DNA of 64,000 nucleotides from Lutjanus erythropterus (taxonomy: Eukaryota > Chordata > Actinopteri > Lutjaniformes > Lutjanidae), in NCBI GenBank assembly GCA_020091685.1, contig CM034609.1, positions 19,574,204 through 19,638,203 of the forward strand, in the 5' to 3' direction. The notes beneath the pieces were generated by a model that searched no databases, was not told the DNA's origin, and saw only the letters and a list, made by a program, of their open reading frames with translations. Below are positions 46,061 to 57,026 of the stretch, one piece after another. The position numbers and the translations under genes were made by a program. Position 1 is the first letter of the stretch. Every line of letters begins with the position of its first letter.

Positions 46061-46339
46061 ATAAGAAAAGAGTAGTTCATTCCACTACAATGAATGTCAC
46101 TTTGGATGAAAGTGTCTGAAATTGTAAAATATTAACTCCTGTATGATTTTTTACAGTGCTGAACACCAACATACTGTATGTCAGAGCAGCCACAGCAACT
46201 ACACATGAAACAACACTGAAGCCAAACATGAAAACTGCAAGGAGATGACAAGTGGCCCACAGATGTCACTGTACCAGCAGCAGTAATTACAGTTAATTCA
46301 CATACTATAGCTGTAGCTGACTGCACTGAACTCTCTCCA

Positions 46340-46778
46340 GCGGTTTTGTCTGACAGGACGATCAATCAACACCCTGACGTCTTTACTTCGACCGAGTGGG
46401 GAAACTTGAAAAACTCGAGACAGACAGTCGCTAAGCTCAAACTCCGGAGTGTGTATTTTCATAGCAGTGGGCTTTTGTTTTCGGGATAACAGGCATGGCC
46501 TCACGCTGACAGATAATTGGCAGTTATAAACAGCTGATCAACTTAAAATGTGGGACTGGTCTTGACTTGTTATTGTCAGATTACAATGGTGCACTCTTGC
46601 AGCGTTCCTGCAGCCTGTCTGAGTTGTCTCGAGTCTGGGGAGGAGGAGGACAGGGGAAACAACTCACTTCAAATATAGATGATATATTAAATAGGATTTC
46701 AACCTATTTAATATACGTCTCTGGCTCCAACTCACTATTTGGACTGCTGTACTCAATTGTTACATATTGCTCCTTTAA
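46340..46778 (-). mobile_element. TTAAAGGAGCAATATG family element
   Basis: On the - strand it starts TTAAAGGAGCAATATGTAAC at 46778 and continues with AGTCCAAATAGTGAGTTG, CTTGTTATTG-type blocks, TTGATCAGCTGTTTATAACT and CCTGTTATCCCGAAAACAAA, ending near 46440 with AAATACACACTC. It is the best-preserved copy in the window; others are at 3150-3720, 48300-48480 and 63416-64000. The second terminal TTAA is not clear. Confidence 0.65.
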
Positions 46779-48049
46779 CAAATCTAAAATAAAGTAAAAC
46801 ATCTTTCCTGCCACAAATACTGGTGGAATACACACATAACAGTAAAAACTGATGGTTTTTATTATGCTTGATTTTAGGGGGTTCTTCAGCCTCCTCAGCG
46901 TCCCTACTTTCCGAGTCCATGGAGCCGAGGCTCATAAAGAAATGACAGACTCAGGCCAAATTGTTAGTCAGTTAGTAGATGAGATGTCATGCTAGTCAGA
47001 CATGGTAGACAGGCGGGCAGTGTTGCCTGAGGAGGAATCCTACTATTTTATGTTCCTCTGCAACCCAGCTGATTCACCACTACACCATCCAGTCTAATAG
47101 GTTTTATTCTGGTGAATCACTCCAGGTTTCCTTAATGGAAAAGCCAAACATACTGCTCTAACATTGGGTGACAAGGGCACCTTGGGTTTGCAGATGTTCA
47201 CGCAGATGACAGATGGCGCCGGCGTAGCTAAGGGAGCAACGGGAACGATGTCTGCGCCAGGCTGGTGCCACATGCAACCCCCCCCCCCCTCCCTTTTTCA
47301 TCTCCCCTCTATAATGCAGAGTCCCGATTCCAAAATCTCCAAAATGAGGGGCGTAGGCTATAGCTGTGTGTAGGCCTGTGTGTCTGTACATGTGTGTGAA
47401 CATCTATCTGAATGTGAATGTGCATATTCAGTGAGTCAGCACCCAGCGGTCAGAACACAAGAGATTGCACAGCTATAATCTAATGTCTGTCCAGTATGTC
47501 TGCATCATGATGTTTGGGTTAAATCAGGTAGCAGCTTGGACTTTATTCTGTTCAGTAACTCAACTCTCTCACATGAGGAGGTTGCAGAAAGCCCCTAATT
47601 ACACAAGTTTTCAATTGGTGGCAGATTTACCATCAAAATTATTAGTTATTTTTGAAACAAGAGGTCCTTGACTTCAGACAGAGGCGGGTTAAAATTAGAC
47701 TTCTGATTTCTAGAACCTGCTTGTTGAAGTTCTCCAAACTTCCAATATCTACAGTTGCACTCACAGTCAGTCAGAGCACAGTAGCTGTAGCCAGCCACAG
47801 AGCAGTAAAGTGGGACTAGGTGGAACAGTCTTGGGGTTTGTGGGCGGGGGTAACCCTACCAACTAAGCAGTTCTGGAGAAATACAGTTAATTGTTGAGCC
47901 TCATTCCCAGATCATAAAATACAGATGCGCTGGATTGGTTGAGTGTCATTGTTTTGCTGAGTGGCTCGGTTAGAGCCGCCATCCCAAAAGGCTGGTATTT
48001 GACGACTTGGGAGTAAGACACAATAATCAGCTATCTTTCTCCAAAATTG
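46779..48049. other. Unique non-coding DNA with a poly(C) run
   Basis: A run of 13 C lies at 47278-47290. 47690-48050 is mixed unique sequence. No exon is recognised. Confidence 0.4.
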
Positions 48050-48480
48050 TTCACCCCACACTTGAAGAAGAAATCTATAATATACTTAGTGTAATAGATT
48101 ATAAAATGACCATGATATGTCATCAGAGGTTAAGGAAACATGCTTCACATTCATTGGAGTTCTAACAAACACTGAATGTTTGCAAAAATTTGTCTATGAG
48201 TCATAAGAAATCATTAATAATCTTTTAGAAGAAATAGATGTGTGTAACAGTTAAATTAAGCAATATGTTAATGTAGTATGGCAGGCAGTAAGGCAGGAAG
48301 TCACTGAACATCAGAGTGTGTATTTTCACAGCACTGGGCTTTTCTTTTCAGGATTAACGGGCTTAAGTTTACATTGACAGACAACTGATCAACTCACAGT
48401 GTAGGACTTGTCGTCACTCATCTTGCATTCCTGCAGTGTTCCAACAGAGAAAAGTTGCACCTTGCCCTCAGCAGTAATGC
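48050..48480 (-). repeat. Rearranged copy of the TTAAAGGAGCAATATG family
   Basis: 48060-48145 matches 40960-41040. 48315-48480 matches 46440-46600 (AGTGTGTATTTTCACAGCAC, a GGGCTTTTCTTTTCAGGAT block, ACAACTGATCAACT). The middle is shortened or rearranged. Confidence 0.55.
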
Positions 48481-50902
48481 TGGTTACTACCGCTCTCAAT
48501 ACAGACTCATGCACACCACTTCAGCATGTATAAAAATCCAAAGCTTGGCAGGTCTGCATGACAAGTTATAGTTACTAAGCAATGATTGTACAGTTGTCGT
48601 TATGGTAAGGGGTTTGGTGAACGGTCAATTCGTTGTATTTCAGGGAATCTGGAGGAAAGCATCTCTCTTTCACTCACCGAGGTGGAAATCTCTAAAGGTA
48701 GCTCTGTCTGTGCCAACAAGGAAATGAAACTCCAGCACTGTAAAAGTTTCTGTCACATTATCCCCTAACTGCTCTATCAGTGGTCACTACTCTGGTAATT
48801 TGGCAGCAAGAAAGCATATTCAGTGCTTCTGGCTGGAGATTTCATAGACACCAATGACATTTCACAACAATGCCAACTGGAAGTGCAAACAGTAATAGCT
48901 CTGTTGACCAAGTGATAGCAGTAGCACTTATAGTCTGACTGTATCGGTGGAGAAAGCCTGGTGATTAGATCGTTCAGTGCCAGTGTGCAGAACGAGACAT
49001 TCAGCGTGGCACTCGGGCATTTTGTGTCAGATGAGAGCAACAATGCTGGTGCATTAGTATAATGTGGAATAATCTCTCACTTCAGACTCAATTGAGATCT
49101 ATCAGTAAAAGAGGAGTTTGATTTAAGCATCGGCTCATCATGCAGACAGATTACGAGCCCTGGAACCCCAGGAAGCCGCAGAGAAGGGGAGGATGGCTGT
49201 GAACAGGTAGAGCTGATAATTACCTCCATTCATCTTCACTGGACCCCGGCACTGTTTTATGAAGGTGCATGTGAGTGCAGGCCCGCGTTTGATGAATCTC
49301 CCCTTAAAATTAGCAGCCACTGGTGGATCGAGAGCCTCCATCAGTCCGTATGCTCCCATTCATCATCTCATTAGGACCCTGGGCTGGGCTGCGCGGGCCT
49401 GAGGACTCCCAAAGAGAAGGGAGAAACCATGAGCTCCATCATAACTAAACATTTTGTTGTCGTTGTTTACAAATCTGTCATTTTTTATAAACCACAATCT
49501 GTTCAATTCCCAAGACCATTTGATCATTTGTAGGAAAAAAAAATCTTAATGTATCAGGGGCAGACAGTGGCACAGTTGTTTACTACCGCGGGAATCCAGA
49601 GCCATTACAGACTGGGAACAAATGCCAAATCTTTATGTAAACCCAGTGCGCGTGTATGTTTATAGGAATGTGTTTCTCTTCAGGTGTTTACATGAATGCG
49701 AGATATAAAGATTTGTGATGCAAGATAATTTCGTTAAAACGTTACGGCCATTATGTGACAGGAAATGCAGTGGGAGTCCAGGAAGTCCCACTGCACTCTT
49801 TGCTGCAAAGTGAGCAGAAATAAAAGCTCTCTGGTGGTTACGCTGCTCGTCTCTCCATCACCCCTCCACCCAGGTGGATGAATCTTTCAGAAAGCCACAG
49901 CTGACCCCTGCGCTTTTTCCACAAACTCAGTGGAGAATGCAGCAGGGCACTAAGATACCCCCCACCTCACTCAAAGCCCCCCGTCGTGCTCCAAACGCAT
50001 CACTAACTGGATTTCCATGTGGTACATCCATTACCGTAAAATACTCCACTGCTCCCCACTGAAAGCTCACCATCCTCCTCTGCCCTCCGCTTCTTTCCCT
50101 CGCACACACATCAGTCCCTCCACCCCAAACTCCACCGCCACCACCCCCAGCCCCCTTCATAAGACCGCTTACGCTGGCAGTTCTGAATTGGGCTAAGTCC
50201 AAGTTTAACATTAGCGGGGTGGGGGCGGTTGGGGTGTTTAAAAAGCAGCCTGCAGAGAGCTGCAAGAGTGATCACAGCCGTGACTTACGCTCCAGTAACA
50301 AAAAAAATCTGTACATGACTGCACTCCTTTCTGCTTTGTTGTGAGCATGATGGCCTTTTTGGAATCACAAACTGAAAAATCAGAAATGTGCAGAGTTGAC
50401 ATGTTAGAGGAGGAAGCTTAAGTTATCTATGGGAAATTTATATCCATGTCGCCAAGGATAAGTTACCTTTGTTTTTTTTTTCATTTATGTGTGATTTCTA
50501 CAGAAAGCTGTAATTTCTCATCAGCGCTGCAGGGACTCGTCTTACCAGGCCCGTTTTTCTCTTACTTTGTGCAGTAAAGCCACAGTCTGATGTCATTACC
50601 AGGAAATGGAGATATTTTGGGGCTCAGCTCTCTTTTATTTGGATTTTGTCCTCATCCCTTGTTCTGAGGAAATGCTGACAAATCTAATTCTTGGTGCCAA
50701 GATTCTGAGTAAAACCCTGTCATTGTTGAAGGCCAACAAAAGAGTGGTTCATTTAGACTCAATTTATTATGATTTTTTTTCTTTGTGTCAACAAATAGTA
50801 ACGCTGGCTTGGCAAATTGCTTCATAGGAAAGACAACACCAAACCTTGGCTCTGAGTGTGTTTGTGTGTGGGGGTGTGTGTGTGTGTATGTGTGTGGGGG
50901 GG
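48481..50902. other. Complex unique non-coding DNA, candidate conserved elements
   Basis: 49138-49430 and 49560-50300 are balanced, unique and conspicuously unlike the repeats. A hairpin lies at 49767-49794 (GCAGTGGGA, 10-base loop, TCCCACTGC). A TG/G-rich low-complexity tract lies at 50855-50902. No exon is recognised in either strand. Confidence 0.4.
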
Positions 50903-51352
50903 TACTCTTCGAAATAAAGATGCTTATTAGAACCATAAAGGGTTTTGCGACTTGTCCCAACTTTTCTACCTTTTTTCTTTCTGTGAAAGGTTTCAACCAG
51001 AACCCCCTATGAGAGGTTCTACAGAGAAACCTTCTATGGTGTCATGGTTTAATATTTCCACCCATAACCCTCTCTGGAGGTTCTTTCCAGAACCTTTCCA
51101 CTCTCTAAGGGTGGTAACAAGAACCCTCTCAAGGGGTTCTACCTAGAACCCTTTAATATTCTAAGTGTTTTATAAAGAACCCATACACGTGGTTCTAACA
51201 ATACAGTACAAAAAACCCTCGACAAAACCTTAAAGAAACAGGATTCAATGATATCAACAATCCTTGAAGAATTTTTTCTTCAAAAAGGGTTCCTCAGAGG
51301 CAAATGGTTCTGAGTGGAGCCCTTCAGGAACCCCACGTTCTGAGAGAGTGTG
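50903..51352. mobile_element. MITE built of GGTTCT / AGAACC internal repeats
   Basis: It is packed with AGAACC and GGTTCT motifs in both orientations: AGAACCCCCTATGAGAGGTT near 51000, GAGGTTCTTTCCAGAACC near 51076, AGAACCCTCTCAAGGGGTTC near 51121. The outer ends are ACTCTTCGAAATAAAG and, in reverse complement, ACACTCTCTCAGAACG. It looks like a known fish MITE with internal short palindromes. No coding capacity. Confidence 0.6.
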
Positions 51353-52404
51353 CGAGAAACAGAGGGAGAGAGAATTTGGGTGGAAAAAAAGTAACATAAT
51401 TAAAATATGAGAAATAAGTATTAATTACTGTTTCTGCATGGCATCCTACTGTAGTACCTAAAGCACAGCTGCGTGGGAGCACCACTTATAAAGTCATGAA
51501 CTGTAATAACAGGATTAAATGGGTGCAATGAGACAAAGGTCACTGACATGAGACTAGCTCCTAAGCATGAATTTTGAATGTGTTTATAAGAATGTGGAGG
51601 CCATTAAATTTAACTACATGCCCCACATTGATGTCCACTGACGGTGCTTTTATTTAAGGTGTCCTTAGTTTATTATGAGGAAGCATGCATTAACGTACAC
51701 ACAGCTACAAAAAACAGTAAGGGAAGGTATAATAGGCTGAGACTAGCCATTACTTTCACTGTCTGCTCATCATTTCCTCTGCCGATGGATTATTCAATTG
51801 GTCCATAAAATGTCAGAAAGTGTGTGATTTGAAGTGTGTTTTGTTTGACTAATAGTTTAAACTTTAAGATATTGTAAAAGTCTAGTGTGTAAGACATATG
51901 AGGATCTATTGGCAGAATACAGCAGATAAGGAATATAATATTCATAAATATGTTTTCATTAGTGTATAATCACCTGCAGATAAGAATCATTGCTTTTGTT
52001 ACATTTGTTACAGTTATTGTCAGCCTGTGGGCCACAGCCCTTAGTGGGTCTCAGAGTACCATCTAGTGGGCTTGCCAAGCAGTTAGACTGCATTTTCTGG
52101 GGGAAATTTACAAATGTAGTCATTTTTTTATTTCTAAATGCGCTCAAGAATTCCCATGAATAAAAATGTCAAATTAACATGCTTAATTTTAGTGACCGAT
52201 TCTGTTTGATTATCACTAAGCCAATCACATCACATCAGCAGATTGAGACACACATGTTTTGCCACTCTTGGCCAGATAACATTCCCTCGGACGTCCCCAG
52301 TGACACAAAACTGATTTTTGAAATGACAAAGTGATGTGTGAGACAAAAGCCCCAAAGTGTGTGGGGAGGAAATATGATCCCTCTAGACAGCCTTTCACGT
52401 TTTG
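51353..52404. other. AT-rich non-coding DNA
   Basis: 51785-51830 is a small fragment of the GCTGCAACTAA family (GGTCCATAAAATGTCAGAAA). Nothing else is recognised. Confidence 0.4.
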
Positions 52405-52517
52405 TATGAACTTCACAGCAATGGTAGGTTCTCCTATACACTTGGAAGGGGAGGGTGGGAAGGGGTAGGCAAGTTTACTGCTGGATACCCACTAAATTCT
52501 ACGCATTGGTCCTTTAA
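52405..52517 (-). repeat. Fragment of the TTAAAGGACCARTG family
   Basis: On the - strand it starts TTAAAGGACCAATGCGTAGA at 52517 and continues AATTTAGTGGGTATCCAGCA. The related copy at 56403 starts TTAAAGGACCAGTGTTTAGG. Confidence 0.6.
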
Positions 52518-52556
52518 TTTACTGGAGATAAAAAAGAGAAAAGCATCACATCCTTC

Positions 52557-53452
52557 TTGGGATGCACCGATACCAGCATCGGGTATACTCATGAAACTAC
52601 TCCGATACCCCACACCCGATACCACGTCACGAAAAGTAGCCGCTCATGCAAGTAAACATAAAGAACCGCCATGATGCAGAGGTCAAGGCGTTTGTTGAAG
52701 CTTACCCTCTTTTTTTTTGGACGCGCCGTCATCATGACTCGCTGTCCTCAACATCATCCATTAATGACCGCAGAGACTTTGGAAACTGATCGAAAAATTC
52801 CATGTAAGTCCACGTACAACTGAAATAAATGCAGAGTCCACCTATAGGCCGCAGCAGGCCGCTGGTCAATAAATCCTGGCGGGTGTAAACTAGTTGACTG
52901 CGTCGGCAAATTAATCCAAAGACGAAGAAAAAACGCCGCTCCTTTCTTCGTAATAAACTGCTACTTCTTCTCTTTGTGTACGTATTCTTCACCAAAACGG
53001 CCTGACAGCACAGGACACGCAACTTCACTCTTCGGGGTTCACAGCAGGGAAAACAAAACTGTTGCACACATGGCACCACACTCATACCTGTCCCCCCCTA
53101 AACAATGACAGGTAGGAACTAATTAGCTCTTAGACAAGAGGGACGTGAAGAAGAAACTTAAATACTACACTCGTTAATGTTAAATTAAAATACTAGTTAA
53201 AATGCTATAAATGATAATGCAATAATTATCATATATAACACCATTTATAATAGTAAATTTAAATTCTGCAAGTCCATAATAATGTTGTGAAATTATTATA
53301 CTGAAATATACACAGTAAACAGCACACTTTAATAAGGAACAGAAAATCAGTAAATGAAAATAAAACATGTTTTAAAAGTTATTGTAAAAACTTTAATGAC
53401 ATTATTTTGTACTTGTACTCAGCCTGAAAAAAGTGGTATCAATGCATCCCTA
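52557..53452. mobile_element. hAT-like element with 8 bp target duplication
   Basis: The left terminus is TTGGGATGCACCGATACC and the reverse complement of the right terminus is TAGGGATGCATTGATACC. The flanking octamers are CATCCTTC (52549-52556) and CATCCTCC (53453-53460), 7 of 8 identical. The interior includes a CG-containing stretch (52600-53100), but I find no convincing transposase, so it is a non-autonomous hAT derivative of 896 bp. Confidence 0.8.
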
Positions 53453-53460
53453 CATCCTCC

Positions 53461-53849
53461 TATTTAAAAAGCTTGCACAAATAAGTGCTTTGGCATTTTT
53501 GTTTAGAAAATAATTTAAACAACTACTTGGTTATCAACATTTTTCAAATTAATTTTCTGTTGAACAAATATTTCAGCCCTAGATGACACAATAAAGTCTA
53601 AGACATATTTCCAAATATGCAGGAGTCCATGTGATGTACTGGTACCAACAAATGTGATAAATATTTGTATAATCATCAATAAAAACCACTCCAGGTCATA
53701 CAAATAAAAAATTAATTATACAAATTTAACTAGAATAATCAGCGTAAACTTCCAAAGTTCCCCCTAAAAACAGCTTTTGGTCTGTGGTGTTATTTTACTT
53801 ATTTTAGCCCTCTTTGTAATCACCAATATTTTCATCAACTTCATTACAA
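53461..53849. other. AT-rich DNA with a small repeat fragment
   Basis: 53500-53585 is the end of a reverse-oriented GCTGCAACTAA-family element (AATATTTCAGCCCTAG). Otherwise unrecognised. Confidence 0.45.
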
Positions 53850-54330
53850 TTAGCATTTGAATTCTTGAGTTATGGCCAAACGTGCATTTTGTGAGGTCAC
53901 AGTGACCTTTGACATTCCACCACCAAACTATAGGCAGTTCATCCTCAAGTCCAACTGGACATTTTAGCCAAGTTAGAAGAAACTCCTTCAAGGCGTTCTT
54001 GGGACAATGCCTTCACAAGACTGGGACGGGCATGAAGTCAGAGTGACCTTTGATGACAAAAACATAAGATGTTAATTCTTAAAACCAAGTGGACATTTGT
54101 ACCAAATTTGAAGGCATTCTATCAACACATGCCTTGGCCACTGCGTTCACAAGTGTGGGCTGCACAAGTGGACACAGTGACCTTTGATGACCAAAGTCTA
54201 ATCAGTTCATCGCTGTGTCCAAGTGGACATTTGTGCCAAGTTTGAAGAAATTCCGTTAAGGCTTCTTGGGATACCCCACTCATAAGAATGGGATGATCCA
54301 AAAAGATAATGCCTGTAGCCACGGATGTCA
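53850..54330. repeat. Degenerate tandem repeat with TGACCTTTGA motifs
   Basis: Three or more units of about 130-140 bp, each with AGTGACCTTTGA (53901, 54040, 54176), a CCAAGTGGACATTT-type block, AGTT(T)GAAGAAA-type block and TTCACAAG or CTCATAAG followed by a G/A-rich string. The 3' side (54312-54345) has GCCACGGATGTCACCAACGG. I recognise it as a widespread fish interspersed repeat with internal tandem structure. Non-coding. Confidence 0.7.
53894..53908. promoter_or_regulatory. Perfect consensus estrogen response element (ERE)
   Basis: AGGTCACAGTGACCT is a perfect palindrome (AGGTCA, 3-base spacer, TGACCT) and contains the vitellogenin-A2-type ERE core GGTCACAGTGACC. It overlaps a DR1-like TGACCTTTGACA. 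Neighbouring tandem units carry one-mismatch versions of the core (near 54030 and 54170). The match is read directly; function is unknown. Confidence 0.6.
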
Positions 54331-55499
54331 CCAACGGGAAGCCATAAAAAAAATTGTGATTCACAGAGGTTCTTAAGCATAAAGTCAAGAATGTGCAAAA
54401 AATGGGTCCAGTAATATGTGAGATTAGCTGTGGAGAAGCTCCAGGTCCGTTTATCACACAAACAAGCAAAGGATTGATCATAATAACTTCCACAGAGTTA
54501 TAATTTTGAGACTTGGAGTTGGACTTGCTGTTTGACAACATGTGTTACATGTCTCTCAAAGCCTGACGAACCCCTGACTGACCTCTGAGAGATCGGTCTT
54601 TCAGTGACCATCTGACCAAAAATGGAGGCCAGAGTGTTGTTTTGTGCCTGTTCCACTTTTAGAATACCAAAAACACCCAGGAGAACTACTCATTACAGTC
54701 AGTACAAATGTACTACTCTATACAAATTAAATGCATCTGTAAAAACAGATGGCATTTCAAGAGGTAATTCAGGTGAGCATGTTCTGTATAACTTCCCTAA
54801 ACATGTATTAATACACCATCCTTCCCTCCTACTCACATACTCACTCAGAAATAGACCTGTCATCTTGCCACCATCCCCTTATCGTCTAACTGCTAACAAG
54901 CCTATTTGCCTGTGACTGACGTTGATGTGATCCCTAAAGCCCCGGGCTTGGCACCAGATCGCTCCTAAGCCAAATTAAGCCTCTGTCATGCCCACCCCCA
55001 CCTCCAGCCTAGTGCTACCCCTGCCATGGGAACCCTAAATCTTTAATGACGATGGAGAGCTCTGCGCGCTCCCACGACACAAAAGCGATGACATCTGTGT
55101 CTGTAAGTGCTGCACTCCAGAGCAACCCCATTTGTTCTATCTCCGCTTCTTGAAAAGAAATCAAATATAAACGTTGAGGGAGGGTGGAGGAAGGAGGAGG
55201 TGGAGCTAAGGAGGTTAAAACAAAAGATCCTCTCTTTCAAAGAAGGTTTATTTCCCTGCCCAGTGGTCCTTAAATGTTCAAAGAAGGTGTTAAAAGAGTC
55301 TCAGCTCCCCTTCTTGCTCTGGTGCCCTGGCTACAGCCCACCTGCTCACAACTACGTCCAAGTCAACAGGGATTTAGTGAAAAACATCCACATTGAACTT
55401 AACTCCTGAAAGTCAATGAGAGCGCCTCAGAGAGTGATCATGGACCGCTTGACTTTTGACCATCACAATCCCCCGGGTTCACAGTTCAGTATAACACAG
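54331..55499. other. Unique non-coding DNA
   Basis: 54930-55060 (CCCCGGGCTTGGCACCAGAT, CTAAGCCAAATTAAGCCTCT) is complex and may be a conserved element. No exon is recognised. Confidence 0.35.
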
Positions 55500-55890
55500 T
55501 ACAGTGAGCCTAAGAAAAATTATTTCTTATGGAATACTTAAAAATGAAAACTGATGTGATATAGCAAACCACAAGAAGAAAGAGCATTTGTTTAGTTGTA
55601 CTAAACAAAAAGAACTTATAAGACGTAATACTTATAATCTTTGTTGCAATAATTTACTTTAGATAAACTTGAATCTTTGAGGAAAAATGTATTTAAAAAA
55701 ATGTTCACAGTGAGGTATGAACCTCATTATTGTCATTATTTGTTTGTTTGAAAATTAAATGGTTGCAGTGTCCGGAAGAAAAAAAGTAATTAAAAGTATT
55801 ATCTCAACAAAACATTACTAGTCGGCAAACCCTTTTCAAAACTTAAGAGTCTGAGTTGTTGCCTTGAAATTTTGTGTTTTTCATCTTTTT
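55500..55890. repeat. AT-rich foldback repeat, copy 3 (partial)
   Basis: It has AATAATTTACTTTAGATAAA (55649), AAAATTAAATGGTTGCAGTG (55751) and CTAGTCGGCAAACCC (55819), corresponding to blocks in 33430-33960 and 43540-43930. Confidence 0.5.
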
Positions 55891-56402
55891 CATTTTTACA
55901 GCGTTCCCCACATCTGTCCACTTCAAACCTTAAAAACTTTAAAGTCCTCCAGAACCATTACTCGAGCATGCAGCCTTACTTATTTCTGTCTTCATATCAT
56001 TTCCTTCATTTAGAGCTGCAACTAACAAAAATGTACCAGTTTCGTCTGTCAGTTACCTTTGCAATGAGCTGTTAGTCAATGAGAAAACACTGAAAATTGT
56101 TCATCACAGTTCTGCACACAGTAAAGCAAAGTCTTCAGATATCTTATTTCTTTGAATATTTACTGTCAGTTTGCAATGTTATAACAAAGAGAAAAGTCCT
56201 CACATATGAGAAGCTGGAAATAGAGAATGGTTGGAATTTTTTCTTATTAAAAAATGATAATATATTAATTATGAAAATTTTCAGCAAATTATTTTCTATC
56301 AACTAACTGATCAATCAATACATTTTTTCGGGACTAGTTTTATCCTTTTGACTTTGTTTTTAAATAGTTATTTTCTACTATACAATGTCTTCTGTGCTGT
56401 AT
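55891..56402 (+). repeat. GCTGCAACTAA family copy and unique flank
   Basis: 56013-56320 starts GAGCTGCAACTAACAAAAAT, contains GAGAAAACACTGAAAATTG and ends near TCAATCAATACATTT. It is in the + orientation and AT-rich. Confidence 0.55.
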
Positions 56403-56530
56403 TTAAAGGACCAGTGTTTAGGATATAGTGGTATCTAGTGGTGAGCCTGCAAATTGCAAATGCGTCACATCACTGTCCTCCAAGTGTGTCAAGGAATCTA
56501 TGATGGCTGCAAAACTCAAGAATATGACAG
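56403..56530 (+). repeat. TTAAAGGACCAGTG family fragment
   Basis: It starts TTAAAGGACCAGTGTTTAGG with GTGGTATCTAGTGGTGAGCC. The family relationship with 52405-52517 is by the shared first 13 bases and the GTGG.ATC block. Confidence 0.6.
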
Positions 56531-56534
56531 GCCA

Positions 56535-56820
56535 TATATAGCAAATGAAGAAGTTATGGACAAAACTCAGTAAATTAGAGGCAAAAGCAATAGTCAAAAG
56601 AAACACCAATAAAGAATGGCAGCACATGTGGGATACAAGAAAAACAGGATGGCATCTTTATTCAATACAACAAGAAATGGGCACACTGAGGACAGCAAAA
56701 AGGAGGACCAGAGAGGTGAACATCATAACAAGGTTGTGGGTTGAATACACAAGACTCAATAAAACACTTTCTTTAATCAGCAAATATCAGATCAGATCAA
56801 ATCAGTATTCTGTGTGAATA
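56535..56820 (+). pseudogene. LINE ORF2 C-terminal fragment
   Basis: Around 56605-56790 the frame reads KEWQHMWDTRKTGWHLYSIQ, then RTREVNIITRLWVEYTRLNK and TLSLISKY. It resembles the W...TGRHLY.IQ ... RR.E..I.TRLR.GHT.LN region that follows RNase H in an I-like fish LINE, ending before the usual C..C.H motif. An ATG-open frame of 90 codons survives, but it is only a fragment. It lies about 200 bp upstream of gadd45gip1 exon 1. Confidence 0.65.
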
Positions 56821-57003
56821 CTGTCAAACAGGAATCACTTTAACATGTAATTCTTCAGTGCCAAAAGTATTCGAGAGAACAAGAAACACTAGAGCCCCCA
56901 TAAAACAAAAAAAAAAAAAAGAAGAGGAGGAAAAGATGAGCTCATGAAAGACCTGTCTGTGATGATCAGGCACTGCCGTGGTCACCTCTGGGTCCTTCTT
57001 GAG

Positions 57004-57026
57004 GAACAAGAAAGATGGCGGCGTCC
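57004..57026 (+). promoter_or_regulatory. TISU/YY1-like translation initiator at the gadd45gip1 start
   Basis: The start context is GAAAGATGGCGGCG. It matches the TISU consensus SAASATGGCGGC at every position except the first (A instead of S), and it includes a YY1-type AAGATGGCGGC. TISU elements are typical of mitochondrial protein genes with very short 5' UTRs. This supports ATG 57015 as the start and suggests transcription begins within a few tens of bases of it. A poly(A) run at 56910-56922 lies just upstream. Confidence 0.5.
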
